Shown one piece after another: positions 27,745 to 36,552 of a stretch of 64,000 bases of DNA (positions are counted from its first letter, which is position 1; each line of letters starts with the position of its first letter). Under the pieces are notes generated by a model that did not search any database, had not been told where the DNA came from, and was given only the letters and a program-made list of their open reading frames with translations. Origin of the DNA: Salipaludibacillus sp. CUR1. Its GTDB lineage: Bacteria > Bacillota > Bacilli > Bacillales > Salisediminibacteriaceae. The stretch is taken from the NCBI RefSeq assembly GCF_021028955.1, contig NZ_JAIWPE010000064.1, forward strand, positions 62,001-126,000, read 5' to 3'. Position numbers and translations under genes: made by a program.

Positions 27745-27900
27745 AATATTGAGGCTGGGATAAAAGAATAGTAATCATAAAGAAAGCCGAACAAAATTTT
27801 CGAATTTTGTTCGGCTGTTCTTTTTGAGAAAAAGAAGTGATTTCACGAGACGCCTGCAGGAAAAGCATCTTCTGAAAATCCTTCAGGCGCTTTTTGCCGA
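27745..27900 (+). repeat. Dispersed repeat/terminator element, copy C, with GC-rich trailer
   Basis: The lead TTGAGGCTGGGATAAAAGA is followed by TAGTAATCATAAAGAA, then the hairpin AGCCGAACAAAAT(T) / ATTTTGTTCGGCT (27786-27819) with a T-run, then the trailer AGAAGTGATTTCA. A second hairpin CGCCTGCAGGA / TCCTTCAGGCG (about 27862-27891) with CTTTTTG follows. The rest of 27,743-28,154 is AT-rich leader for the next gene with no other feature seen. Confidence 0.8.
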
Positions 27901-28154
27901 GGAGCTGAAGAGATGCCTGCGGCAAGCGAGTACATTTATGAACCTCATCTCAACTTATAGTCTATTGTATATTCATTGTTCGGTTATCCTGGATTTAATT
28001 TAGTTTTGTCACAGCTTCTTTAATAATTTTAATAGAAGAAAAACTAAAAGTATTAATTTTCCTAAAACTCTTCACAATTGTAACCGATTTCATTAAAATG
28101 GTAGTGAGAGAGGATGAATGTCTTAATTGAAAGGAGTCCAAAGGAGGACCTTAC

Positions 28155-29855
28155 ATGGATGCCGAATTGCAACGCCCATGGCTTGCGAATTACCCGGAAG
28201 ACATTCCTGAACATATCGAATATGAGAGAAAGCCGCTGCAAGATTACCTGCGTGACGGGGCGGAAGAAGAGCCTGATAAAACCTTGCTTCATTTCCTGGG
28301 GAAAGAAATGACATTTCGTGAGGTTTATGACTCATCTCTTCGTTTTGCCAATGCCCTGAAAGATCTCGGAATAACAAAAGGCGACCGTGTTGCAATTATG
28401 CTGGCTAACACGCCGCAATCCGTGATCAGCTACTACGGTATTCTTATGGCTGGAGGAGTGGTGGTACAAACAAACCCGCTTTATGTTGAACGGGAGCTGG
28501 AACACCAGATGGTAGATTCAGGGGCAAAAGCAATTATATGCCTCGACCTCGTTTACCCTAGGGTGATGAATGTGCTGGGGAGAACGAATTTAGAAAATGT
28601 TATTGTTACACATATTAAAGATTATCTTCCGTTTCCTAAAAATTTGATTTATCCGTTTATACAGAAGAGAAACACAGGGCTTAAAGTGGAAGTGAAATAC
28701 AGCAGTAAAGTCCATTCTTTTATGGAACTGTTAAAAGCCTCCGATACGGAGGAAATTCCTATGGACATAGACCCTGAAAAAGATCTTGCTTTGCTTCAGT
28801 ATACTGGAGGAACTACGGGAGTAGCAAAGGGTGTTATGTTAAGTCATTACAACCTTGTGGCTAATACGACTCAATGTATTAGATGGATGCATAAGATAGA
28901 TCACGGTAATGAAGTGATTCTCTGTGCTTTACCTTTTTTCCATGTTTACGGTATGACAGTAGGAATGAATTTCTCTGTTATGGACCGTTCGAAAATGGTT
29001 ATACTGCCAAAATTTGATACAAAACAGACACTGCAGGCTATTGAAAAGCAGAAAGTCTCTATTTTTCCAGGGGCACCAACGATGTACATTGGATTAATCA
29101 ACGATCCAAAAGTTCAAAAATACAATCTCTCATCGATTGAAGTGTGCATCAGCGGTTCTGCTCCTTTACCACTTGAAGTCCAGCAGCGTTTTGAAGATTT
29201 AACAGGAGGCAAGTTATCTGAAGGATTTGGCCTGACGGAAGCCTCACCTGTTACACATTTTAACCTTATGTGGGGGAAACGGCCGAACGGAAGCATTGGT
29301 CTTCCATGGCCTGATACAGATGTCGCTATTCTGTCTGCTGAAACTGGTGAACCTGCTGAACCAGGAGAAGTTGGAGAATTAATTATTAAAGGTCCTCAAG
29401 TAATGAAAGGATACTGGAATCGCCCGGAAGACACTGATGCCACATTTTATGACGGCTGGCTCCTTACAGGAGATATGGGTTATATGGATAAAGAAGGCTT
29501 CTTCTATATCGTAGACCGCAAAAAAGATATGATTATTGCAGGCGGTTTTAATATTTACCCGCGTGAGATTGAAGAAGTTCTGTATGAACATGAAGCTGTC
29601 CAGGAGGCTGTGGCGGTCGGGGTTCCAGACCCTTACAGAGGCGAAACAGTTAAAGCATTTCTCGTGCTGAAAGAAGGCAAAAAAGTGACTGAACAGGAGC
29701 TTAATGAGTTTTGCCGTAAGCACCTTTCTGCCTATAAAGTTCCAAGGCTGTTTGAATTCCGTGATGAACTGCCAAAAACTATGGTTGGGAAAGTGTTGAG
29801 AAGAGCGCTGCTTGAAGAGGAAAAAGAAAAACAAAAAGAGAAAAAATCGAGTTAG
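28155..29855 (+). CDS. Long-chain fatty-acid-CoA ligase, copy 2
   Basis: A 566-aa paralogue of the preceding ligase, with identical motif order: YTGGTTGVAKGVMLSH, EGFGLTEASP, LTGDMGYMDKEGFFYIVDRK and PKTMVGKVLRR. The two proteins align end to end without gaps of note and are obviously a tandem duplication that has diverged by many substitutions. The Shine-Dalgarno CAAAGGAGG precedes ATG 28155. The C-terminal tail is more Lys/Glu-rich (EEEKEKQKEKKSS). They may differ in chain-length preference or in regulation; this cannot be read from sequence. Confidence 0.94.
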   Translation: MDAELQRPWLANYPEDIPEHIEYERKPLQDYLRDGAEEEPDKTLLHFLGKEMTFREVYDSSLRFANALKDLGITKGDRVAIMLANTPQSVISYYGILMAGGVVVQTNPLYVERELEHQMVDSGAKAIICLDLVYPRVMNVLGRTNLENVIVTHIKDYLPFPKNLIYPFIQKRNTGLKVEVKYSSKVHSFMELLKASDTEEIPMDIDPEKDLALLQYTGGTTGVAKGVMLSHYNLVANTTQCIRWMHKIDHGNEVILCALPFFHVYGMTVGMNFSVMDRSKMVILPKFDTKQTLQAIEKQKVSIFPGAPTMYIGLINDPKVQKYNLSSIEVCISGSAPLPLEVQQRFEDLTGGKLSEGFGLTEASPVTHFNLMWGKRPNGSIGLPWPDTDVAILSAETGEPAEPGEVGELIIKGPQVMKGYWNRPEDTDATFYDGWLLTGDMGYMDKEGFFYIVDRKKDMIIAGGFNIYPREIEEVLYEHEAVQEAVAVGVPDPYRGETVKAFLVLKEGKKVTEQELNEFCRKHLSAYKVPRLFEFRDELPKTMVGKVLRRALLEEEKEKQKEKKSS

Positions 29856-29865
29856 CTTATGAAAG

Positions 29866-29950
29866 AGGCTGAGACAAAAGAATAGTAATCTGTAAAACAT
29901 CCGAAACAATATTTTTTTACGGAATATTGTTCGGATGTTTTTTATAGAAT
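29866..29950 (+). repeat. Dispersed repeat/terminator element, copy D
   Basis: The lead AGAGGCTGAGACAAAAGAATA is followed by GTAATC, then the hairpin CATCCGAAACAATATT / AATATTGTTCGGATG (about 29898-29938) with a TTTTTTAT tail. It follows the second ligase by 10 nt. Confidence 0.8.
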
Positions 29951-30031
29951 CATTTAATTCGTCAGAAGCTTTGCGGTTACTCGTCGCAGAGAAGAATTTG
30001 CTCCTGCGATATTTCAACTCAGCTTCCTTTT

Positions 30032-30535
30032 CTATTCAAAACCGCCTTTAGATACCGGCTCTTCTGATAAATACGCAGGTTCATGCCTTTTCAATGTGTC
30101 AATAACCGGCTGTATCTGGCTGTCCTTTGCTTCAACAGTAATGACTATTTTACCTGACTTCACATGACTTTCTATGTTTTCTGCTTCATGCTGATTAATT
30201 CCGAGGTCGGTCAGCCCTCCAATAAACCCGCCGGCAGTCAGGCCGGCAATAGCGCCGTAAACCGGTCCGGCGGCCAGAAGGATTCCTAAACCCGGGAACA
30301 TCAAGGTAGTCATTCCGAAAAGCGCCCCGCCAGCCCCGCCTATAGCCCCGCCGGTTAATATGCCGTTTAGAGGATGGTCCATTGACACATCTGCTGTTTC
30401 TCCCCTGCTGCCATCTTTTTTATGAACAAAAGAAATACTCTCCCTGGGAACGATTGTAAGCAAGTCATGGAAAGCTTCTTCCGCTTCGTGTAAGTTGTTG
30501 AACACAGTTACAAGATGTTTTTCCAATTTTATCAC
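30032..30535 (-). CDS. General-stress-protein-like, glycine-zipper protein
   Basis: A 167-aa protein with an N-terminal GSP17M/YflT-like alpha-beta domain (about 5-45: VTVFNNLHEAEEAFHDL). A glycine-rich hydrophobic stretch follows (about 58-108: GGAIGGAGGALFG, GAIAGLTAGGFIGGL) that looks like a glycine-zipper membrane segment. The C-terminal beta-alpha unit is GKIVITVEAKDSQIQPVIDTL. Such proteins are general-stress or heat-resistance-associated in Bacilli, with no defined biochemical role. AAGGAGTGAT precedes ATG 30535. It lies downstream of the cbb3 oxidase genes on the same strand. Confidence 0.7.
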   Translation of the reverse strand: MIKLEKHLVTVFNNLHEAEEAFHDLLTIVPRESISFVHKKDGSRGETADVSMDHPLNGILTGGAIGGAGGALFGMTTLMFPGLGILLAAGPVYGAIAGLTAGGFIGGLTDLGINQHEAENIESHVKSGKIVITVEAKDSQIQPVIDTLKRHEPAYLSEEPVSKGGFE

Positions 30536-30558
30536 TCCTTTTTAATTGATGTGGGGAG

Positions 30559-31008
30559 CTATAAGGTCTGAATATAATCTTTTACAGCTTTTATCTGTTC
30601 TGTATTTAAGCCGAGTGCAGGTAATGAAGGCATTTCGCCGATTCCATTTACGAGAATTAACTGCAGTTCTTCCTCTGTATATTTAAGGTGCACATCCTCG
30701 AGTCCAGGGCCTACTTTAGGTTCATCCGTAATCGAGTGGCAGCCAAGGCAGCTCTGTTCAAATATTGCCTCCCCATCTGCGGCTGTTTCAGCCGTTTGGT
30801 TCAGAGGAACGGCCATCATTCCATAACCGAATGCCCAAATCGCCAACACGAGGTATGTAACAAGAAGAAACGGCGGAACCTTTGCATTGCCGATTCTAAA
30901 TCCTCCAGATCCTTCGACTACTGAATGGACAGGGGGCTCCTCTTCTTTAGTTTCTTCATCAGGTTCTACGGTAGATGGTTCATTAATTTTTTCATCGTCT
31001 GGACTCAT
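30559..31008 (-). CDS. Membrane-anchored cytochrome c (CcoP-like subunit)
   Basis: A 149-aa protein. An acidic N-terminal cytosolic stretch (about 1-40) is followed by a single membrane helix (about 46-68: PPFLLVTYLVLAIWAFGYGM), a linker and a class I cytochrome c domain with one CLGCH haem-attachment motif (about 89-93). The axial Met is probably in GEMPSLPAL. It sits directly downstream of the CcoN- and CcoO-like genes, so it is probably the third, electron-accepting subunit of the oxidase. Classical CcoP has two haems; this has one. Confidence 0.85.
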   Translation of the reverse strand: MSPDDEKINEPSTVEPDEETKEEEPPVHSVVEGSGGFRIGNAKVPPFLLVTYLVLAIWAFGYGMMAVPLNQTAETAADGEAIFEQSCLGCHSITDEPKVGPGLEDVHLKYTEEELQLILVNGIGEMPSLPALGLNTEQIKAVKDYIQTL

Positions 31009-31051
31009 GGTTTCACCTCACTTATAAAAGCTTAGGATCACTTATTATCAC

Positions 31052-31570
31052 TTATTCAACAGGTCTTCCTTCAGTTTGGGGAGAGGGTTTTAAACTCATC
31101 AGATAAGCAATTAAATCTTCCAGATCTTCGTCACTTAAGTAATCATACCGGGGCATGATCGACCCGGGCAGGACCTTCTGCGGATTCAATAGATGTTCCC
31201 TGTGCCAATCTTCGTTCCAGCGGTTTCCTACCCACATTAAATCTGCCCCCGTCCGTTTAGTCCCAAGCATAGCAGGCGCATCATAATAATAGTCCGCCGG
31301 CTGTGAAATAGGGCCAAGGCTGCTGTCTGCAAGCACAGGTCTTACAAACATTGTATGACACGTATGACAGCCTTCCCGGATATACACTTCTCTGCCCCGG
31401 TATTCTGAAGATTCCACTGATAAATGTCGTAATTCTGCGTTCTGGTTCGGAGCCTGCATCTGGTCATCATAAAAAGGGAGATATGTCGTGCCAGCCGTAC
31501 CCACAAAGAACAAAATAACAGCTCCGATGATATATGGCAGCATCGATTTCTCATCTTCATACCCGCTCAT
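31052..31570 (-). CDS. cbb3-type cytochrome oxidase subunit II (CcoO-like)
   Basis: A 172-aa protein with an N-terminal membrane anchor (about 11-30) and a periplasm-facing cytochrome c domain. The hallmark CcoO segments are present: EGCHTCHTMFVRPVLAD (haem motif CHTCH), GTKRTGADLMWVGNRW, DWHREHLLNPQKVLPGSIMP (axial Met). It transfers electrons to the binuclear centre of subunit I. The open frame reaches TTG 31588, but AAAGGAGG lies just upstream of ATG 31570 (MSGYEDEK), which I take as the start. Only 18 nt separate it from ccoN. Confidence 0.9.
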   Translation of the reverse strand: MSGYEDEKSMLPYIIGAVILFFVGTAGTTYLPFYDDQMQAPNQNAELRHLSVESSEYRGREVYIREGCHTCHTMFVRPVLADSSLGPISQPADYYYDAPAMLGTKRTGADLMWVGNRWNEDWHREHLLNPQKVLPGSIMPRYDYLSDEDLEDLIAYLMSLKPSPQTEGRPVE

Positions 31571-31588
31571 TAGCCAACCTCCTTTCAA

Positions 31589-32986
31589 TTACCCGGCACT
31601 TATTTCTTCGTTTTGTGAGTTGCGATTTGCTTTTATAATTGTCATTGCAAGGTTATAAATAAATACAAAAGAGCTTATTAACATGGCAGCACCGGCCACA
31701 GCCCGAATGGCAAAAAATGGGCGCATGGAAATAAGCATTTCTACAAACTGCATGCCGTACTGGGCACCTTCAATCCAGGCAAATCCTTCAAGTACTCCGG
31801 CAGACCAAGTAGAAAAAGCAAATAAAAACATACCGGTGACGGCCAGATAGAAGTGCCATTCCATCAGTTTACTGGAATAGAGTTTTGTTTTAAGCATCTT
31901 AGGCAGAAACACATACATAAAAGAAAAAGCGACGAAAGAGAAAGCGCCGAATAAAGGTAAGTGGGCATGGCCCGGGACCCAGTCGGTGAATTTAATGACT
32001 GAACTCGGTCCTTGTAATGAGTGAAAAGGACCTTGAAGACAAGTCACCAGATAAAAGACTGCCCCAACAATTAAAAATTTCAGCGGTGTATTCCTGGATA
32101 GCGCATGCCATTTTCCTTTTAATGTCCCAAAAACATTGGCGAGAACAGACCATACAGGAATGATCAGCAGAACTGAAGGAATGACTCCTGCTTTCATAAG
32201 CCACAGAGGTATTGGGCCGTTCTGAAGATGGTGAGGTCCATTCCAGACGTAAAATGTGGCAATGGTCCAGAAGCCGATAAGAGACAATTTGTGGCTGTAT
32301 AAGGGGTTTCTTGTTAAATAGGGCAGCAGGTAATAAATCAGGCCTACCCCTACGGTGGTAAACCACAACCCAATGACGTTATGGCCGTAAAACCAGAAAA
32401 TGAGAAATTGAGGGACCCCGGACAAAAGTTTATAAGGTAAATTTCCAATAATATAAAGGCCGATGAGCCATATAAGAGATCCCATAAAATACCATAAGCT
32501 GACATAAAGCTGTTTTTCCTTGCGGGAAGCGATAGTCGCAAAACATACAAGGGCAACAGCCGCCATTCCCAGGATAACCAGGACATCTATCCATAAAGGC
32601 CACTCCGCATACTCGGTCGTAGTGGTAAACCCCATAGTTAAAGCGACTGTACCTGCAAGAACAATAATATTCCACACAATCCCTGTACCTGCAGCAATTT
32701 TTTCAAAAGACAGTTGATTCCTGCACAATTTAGGAATAACATAAAAGAGAGCACCAATATTGGCCATGGTAAGCCATCCGAAAAGAACGAGATTTGTATG
32801 GATAGGACGGATTCTTCCATATTGGAAAATAACCTGAAAAGGACCAAAAGCCAGAAAGTTAGGCCACAGAAACTTTAAGGAAAGAATAAGGCCGTAAATC
32901 ATTCCGATAGCTAACCAGAATAATGACGAATAAAGATAGATTTTAGAAGGCAAATAAGGGTCTTTTTTAGCTGAAGGCGACGGCAT
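31589..32986 (-). CDS. cbb3-type cytochrome oxidase subunit I (CcoN-like)
   Basis: A 465-aa haem-copper oxidase subunit with about 12 membrane helices. The metal ligands fall in cbb3-type motifs: RIRPIHTNLVLFGW (low-spin haem His), FWFYGHNVIGLWFT (CuB His), NGPHHLQNGP (two CuB His), and TDWVPGHAHLPLFGAF (haem b3/b His pair). A Tyr in GLIYYLLPY fits the helix VII cross-linked Tyr of C-type oxidases rather than the helix VI Tyr of aa3 enzymes. It reduces O2 with high affinity. AGGAGGA precedes ATG 32986. It is divergently transcribed from fadR. Confidence 0.93.
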   Translation of the reverse strand: MPSPSAKKDPYLPSKIYLYSSLFWLAIGMIYGLILSLKFLWPNFLAFGPFQVIFQYGRIRPIHTNLVLFGWLTMANIGALFYVIPKLCRNQLSFEKIAAGTGIVWNIIVLAGTVALTMGFTTTTEYAEWPLWIDVLVILGMAAVALVCFATIASRKEKQLYVSLWYFMGSLIWLIGLYIIGNLPYKLLSGVPQFLIFWFYGHNVIGLWFTTVGVGLIYYLLPYLTRNPLYSHKLSLIGFWTIATFYVWNGPHHLQNGPIPLWLMKAGVIPSVLLIIPVWSVLANVFGTLKGKWHALSRNTPLKFLIVGAVFYLVTCLQGPFHSLQGPSSVIKFTDWVPGHAHLPLFGAFSFVAFSFMYVFLPKMLKTKLYSSKLMEWHFYLAVTGMFLFAFSTWSAGVLEGFAWIEGAQYGMQFVEMLISMRPFFAIRAVAGAAMLISSFVFIYNLAMTIIKANRNSQNEEISAG

Positions 32987-33078
32987 TTTATTCCTCCTTA
33001 TATTGTTTAAGTCTGATTATTAAGGTGCCCGTTATATTTTTCCTTATTCTTCAAAATTTTAGAAACCATATTGTGCAA

Positions 33079-33107
33079 TTGACAGAAACGACAGAATACT
33101 CTAAAAT
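33079..33107 (+). promoter_or_regulatory. SigA-type promoter of fadR
   Basis: TTGACA (33079-33084), a 17-nt spacer and TAAAAT (33102-33107). The expected start site is near 33114, at the edge of the FadR palindrome. Confidence 0.85.
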
Positions 33108-33114
33108 AAGAACA

Positions 33115-33132
33115 TGAATGAACAATCATTCA
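33115..33132 (+). promoter_or_regulatory. FadR operator (autoregulatory)
   Basis: TGAATGAACAATCATTCA is a perfect 7-4-7 palindrome and matches the Bacillus FadR box TGAATGA-N4-TCATTCA. It covers the predicted +1 of fadR and should block transcription until long-chain acyl-CoA releases FadR. Confidence 0.9.
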
Positions 33133-33164
33133 GTAAAAGAGGAAATGTTTGAGGAAGTGATTGA

Positions 33165-33752
33165 ATGGGGAAAAAACGGGGACAAAAATATGAGCAGATA
33201 ATTGATGCAGCTGTAAAAGTCATTGCGGAAAATGGTTACCATCACTCACAGGTTTCTAAAATTGCCAAAGAAGCCGGAGTTGCAGACGGGACGATCTATC
33301 TCTACTTTAAAAATAAAGAAGACATTCTAATTTCTTTATTTGAAGAAAAAATGGGAAGCTTTGTTGACGCGATTTCAGAAAAGTTAAAAGAGGAATCATC
33401 TGTCGAAAAAAAGCTGCTTATTCTGATCGAAATGCACTTTATGCAACTGGAGATGGATCATGATTTAGCTATCGTTACGCAGCTTGAGCTTCGGCAATCG
33501 AACATTTCCATCCGTTACAAAGTAAATGAAGTACTAAAGGGGTATTTAGGATTGGTTGATTCCGTTCTGAAAGAAGGGGTGGAAAAAGGCATTTTTGAAG
33601 AAAACTTAGACCTCAGGATTGCCAGACAGCTCATCTTCGGAGCTATTGATGAGGTAGTGACCAATTGGGTAATGAAAGACCACAGGTATGACCTGTCTCC
33701 GCTTGCAGAAACGGTTCATCGCATGTTATTAAAAGGCCTTTCTAAAAATTAG
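33165..33752 (+). CDS. fadR: Fatty-acid degradation repressor FadR (TetR family)
   Basis: A 195-aa TetR-type repressor. The N-terminal helix-turn-helix (about 8-52: YEQIIDAAVKVIAENG, VADGTIYLYFKNKEDIL) is followed by an all-helical ligand pocket. It is the YsiA/FadR orthologue by position, directly before the enoyl-CoA hydratase and etfBA and after the acyl-CoA ligases. The Bacillus protein releases DNA on binding long-chain acyl-CoA. A perfect FadR palindrome at its own start site and a second one before the thioesterase at 47 kb support the assignment. Confidence 0.94.
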   Translation: MGKKRGQKYEQIIDAAVKVIAENGYHHSQVSKIAKEAGVADGTIYLYFKNKEDILISLFEEKMGSFVDAISEKLKEESSVEKKLLILIEMHFMQLEMDHDLAIVTQLELRQSNISIRYKVNEVLKGYLGLVDSVLKEGVEKGIFEENLDLRIARQLIFGAIDEVVTNWVMKDHRYDLSPLAETVHRMLLKGLSKN

Positions 33753-33910
33753 CATCTGTTAATAGTTGTTGCTTTTTCCATCGGGGTCTTCCTGCCGCAG
33801 GCTAAAGTCACCCGGTCGGCTTAAGCTCCAAAGCGAAGCAAGTATTATTTAATTAACTCTTAGGTTTAGCAGAGGCAAATTAATAGACTTTCTTGAAAGG
33901 GGTGTAGCGT

Positions 33911-34693
33911 TTGTCAGAATTTAAGCTTATTAATGTTCATACTGAAGACCGGATAGGCCTGGTAACTTTGTCTCATCCCCCGGCTAATACGCTGTCACAA
34001 AAAATGATTCAGGAACTTGAAACAGCTTTTGACAGGTTCTCTGAAGATGCCAATGTGAAAGTGATTCTTTTACATGGAGAAGGCCGTTTCTTTGCAGCAG
34101 GGGCAGATATTAAAGAATTTACTTCTGTAAAACATGGAGATCAATTCAGAGAAATGTCGAGGGAAGGTCAAAGGGTTTTCAGAAAGATTGAACTAATGAC
34201 TAAACCTGTCATAGCTGCTATTCACGGCGCGGCTTTGGGAGGCGGACTTGAGCTTGCTATGGCCTGCCATATAAGGCTTGCCGCTCCTGATGCAAAACTA
34301 GGACTGCCTGAGCTTCAGCTGGGACTGGTTCCAGGATTTGCCGGTACTCAAAGGCTCCCTGAATTAGTCGGAAAAGCAAAAGCGACTGAAATGCTGTTAA
34401 CTTCAGATCCGATTACAGGGGAAGAAGCGATGGCAGCGGGACTCGTTAACCGGACGCTGCCAGGCGAAAACTTTATGGATCAGGCAAAAAAGTTTGCAGA
34501 AAATATAAGCAATAAAGGCTCTCATTCCGTCTCTTATGTCCTTGAACTTATTGAGAAATCAGGAAATGAGCCGATTGAAAGAGGCCAGGAAATTGAAGCC
34601 GTCCGATTCGGTGATGTCTCAGAAACCTATGATGCGTCCGAGGGGATAAAGGCATTTATGGAGAAGAGAAAGCCGAAGTTTGAAGACCGGTGA
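33911..34693 (+). CDS. fadB: Enoyl-CoA hydratase
   Basis: A 260-aa crotonase-family enzyme that hydrates trans-2-enoyl-CoA in beta-oxidation. The oxyanion-hole segments are GRFFAAGADIKEF (about 63-75) and HGAALGGGLELAMACHIRLA (about 103-122). The catalytic Glu region is LGLPELQLGLVPGFAGTQRL. The start codon is TTG 33911, with GAAAGGGGTG just upstream; no ATG nearby fits the family N-terminus. It is second in the fadR-fadB-etfB-etfA cluster. The 158-nt gap before it holds degraded repeat-like GC-rich sequence. Confidence 0.93.
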   Translation: MSEFKLINVHTEDRIGLVTLSHPPANTLSQKMIQELETAFDRFSEDANVKVILLHGEGRFFAAGADIKEFTSVKHGDQFREMSREGQRVFRKIELMTKPVIAAIHGAALGGGLELAMACHIRLAAPDAKLGLPELQLGLVPGFAGTQRLPELVGKAKATEMLLTSDPITGEEAMAAGLVNRTLPGENFMDQAKKFAENISNKGSHSVSYVLELIEKSGNEPIERGQEIEAVRFGDVSETYDASEGIKAFMEKRKPKFEDR

Positions 34694-34773
34694 TTAAAGA
34701 AGGTTTATTTAGCATTTTATGAAAGCGTTTTACTGTAAAAGACAGTAAATAATAAACTTTGGGAGGGACATAA

Positions 34774-35544
34774 ATGAACATTTATGTAATCATGAAACGT
34801 ACCTTTGACACAGAAGAAAAAATTCAAATTGATAGCGGGGAAATTGTAGAAGACGGGGCGGAATTCATCATCAATCCTTATGACGAATATGCCATTGAAG
34901 AAGCGATCCAGCTGCGTGATGAGCACGGCGGTGAAGTGACACTTGTTTCTGTAGGAGACGAAGAAGCAGAGAAACAAATTCGTACCGGGCTTGCAATGGG
35001 AGCCGATAAAGCTGTTCTAATTGAAGATGAAGATGTAGAAAACGGGGACCAGTTCTCAACGGAAGCTATTCTGGCAGCTTATTTTAAAGACCAGGAAGCG
35101 GACATTATTCTGGGAGGAAACATTGCTGTTGATGGCGGGTCAGGCCAGGTAGGCCCGCGGCTTGCTGAGAATTTGGGAATTAATCATGTAACTTCCATTG
35201 TAAATATAGAAATCGAAGACGGTAAAGCCAAAATTGAACGCGACGTTGAAGGGGATCAGGAATTTATTGAAATATCACTCCCTTTGTTAGTTACTGCCCA
35301 ACAAGGACTGAATGAACCGCGTTATCCTTCGTTACCTGGAATTATGAAAGCAAAGAAAAAACCTTTGGAAACGCTCGATCTTGATGATCTGGATTTAGAT
35401 GAAGATGAAGTTGAAGGAAAAACTAATACGGTAGAGCGTTATCTGCCACCTGAAAAAGAAGCAGGAAAAATTCTTGAAGGTGAGATTGATGACCAGGTAA
35501 ACGAATTAGTATCTTTACTGAAAAATGAAGCAAAAGTGATATAA
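34774..35544 (+). CDS. etfB: Electron transfer flavoprotein beta subunit
   Basis: A 256-aa ETF small subunit that binds AMP and, with EtfA, accepts electrons from acyl-CoA dehydrogenases. The sequence starts NIYVIMKRTFDTEEKI and has the ETF beta segment GGNIAVDGGSGQVGPRLAENLG (shortened here) and LLVTAQQGLNEPRYPSLPGI. The family-typical acidic stretch (LDLDDLDLDEDEVEG) lies near 205-220. GGGAGGGA precedes ATG 34774. The 18-nt gap to etfA indicates one transcript. Confidence 0.96.
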   Translation: MNIYVIMKRTFDTEEKIQIDSGEIVEDGAEFIINPYDEYAIEEAIQLRDEHGGEVTLVSVGDEEAEKQIRTGLAMGADKAVLIEDEDVENGDQFSTEAILAAYFKDQEADIILGGNIAVDGGSGQVGPRLAENLGINHVTSIVNIEIEDGKAKIERDVEGDQEFIEISLPLLVTAQQGLNEPRYPSLPGIMKAKKKPLETLDLDDLDLDEDEVEGKTNTVERYLPPEKEAGKILEGEIDDQVNELVSLLKNEAKVI

Positions 35545-35562
35545 CAGGAGGAGAGGATAATT

Positions 35563-36534
35563 ATGTCTAAAAAATTACTGGTTATAGCTGAGATAAGAGA
35601 CGGCGAATTCAGAAATGTTTCCTTTGAAGCGGTTGCTGCGGCAAAAGAGATAGATAGTGACGGTGAAATTGTAGGAGTTGTTTGTGGTGATAGCGTTGCA
35701 GACAAAGCAAATGAGCTTTTTAAATACGGTGCGGACCGTGTTATCGCAGTCGAACATGCTAATTTATCGCAGTATACTCCAGAAGGCTATGCCCAGGCTC
35801 TTCAAGCAGTAATAGAAAAAGAAGATCCGGACGCCATTCTGGCAGGCCACACATCAATCGGCAGGGACATCACGCCAAAGCTTGCCAGCCGTTTGAAATC
35901 CGGCCTTGTATCTGATGCAACAGCTATTGAAAATGCCGGTTCCGAAGTTATTTTTACAAGACCTATATATTCAGGAAAAGCTTTTGAAAAAGTAGTCGTT
36001 AAGGATGGACTTATTTTTGCAACTATTCGTCCTAACAATATACCTGCCCTTGAAAAAGACGACAGCCGTTCAGGTGACGCTGAAAGTCTTGAGGTGGAGA
36101 TTAAAGATCTGCAAACTATCATAACTGATGTAGTTAAAAACACAACTTCCGGTGTGGACCTTTCAGAAGCTTCCGTTATTGTGGCTGGAGGAAGAGGGAT
36201 GAAAGGAAAGGAAAATTTCTCAATCCTTGACGAACTTGCAGAAGTATTAGGCGCTGCAGTTGGAGCTTCACGTGGGGCTTGTGATGCGGAATATTGCGAT
36301 TATGCGATGCAAATCGGACAAACAGGAAAAGTGGTAACCCCTGATTTGTATATCGCGGTAGGCTTGAGCGGGGCTATTCAGCACGTTGCTGGGATGTCTA
36401 ACTCTAAAGTAATCGTTGCAATAAATAAAGACCCGGAAGCAGAAATATTCCAGATTGCAGATTATGGCATCGTAGGAGATTTATTTGACGTCGTCCCTAA
36501 ATTAACAGAAGAATTTAAGAAAGTGCTTGTTTAA
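35563..36534 (+). CDS. etfA: Electron transfer flavoprotein alpha subunit
   Basis: A 323-aa ETF large subunit binding FAD. The N-terminal half has the ETF alpha/beta fold. The C-terminal FAD domain (about 195-320) shows AGGRGMKGKENFSILDELA, GASRGACDAEYCDY, QIGQTGKVVTPDLYIAVGLS and ISGAIQH-type GAIQHVAGM. It passes electrons from beta-oxidation to an ETF:menaquinone oxidoreductase. AGGAGGAGAGG precedes ATG 35563. A terminator closes the operon. Confidence 0.97.
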   Translation: MSKKLLVIAEIRDGEFRNVSFEAVAAAKEIDSDGEIVGVVCGDSVADKANELFKYGADRVIAVEHANLSQYTPEGYAQALQAVIEKEDPDAILAGHTSIGRDITPKLASRLKSGLVSDATAIENAGSEVIFTRPIYSGKAFEKVVVKDGLIFATIRPNNIPALEKDDSRSGDAESLEVEIKDLQTIITDVVKNTTSGVDLSEASVIVAGGRGMKGKENFSILDELAEVLGAAVGASRGACDAEYCDYAMQIGQTGKVVTPDLYIAVGLSGAIQHVAGMSNSKVIVAINKDPEAEIFQIADYGIVGDLFDVVPKLTEEFKKVLV

Positions 36535-36552
36535 GAGCCAGTAAAGTAATAT

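Noticed and set aside
29379-30017. 212-codon minus-strand frame over the second acyl-CoA ligase
   Set aside because: It is antisense to conserved motifs of the ligase and rich in Phe runs typical of reverse-complement shadows.
34719-34733. TGAAAGCGTTTTAC before etfB resembles a CcpA cre site
   Set aside because: The last two consensus positions (CA) do not match and no second half is present, so it is too weak to report as an operator.
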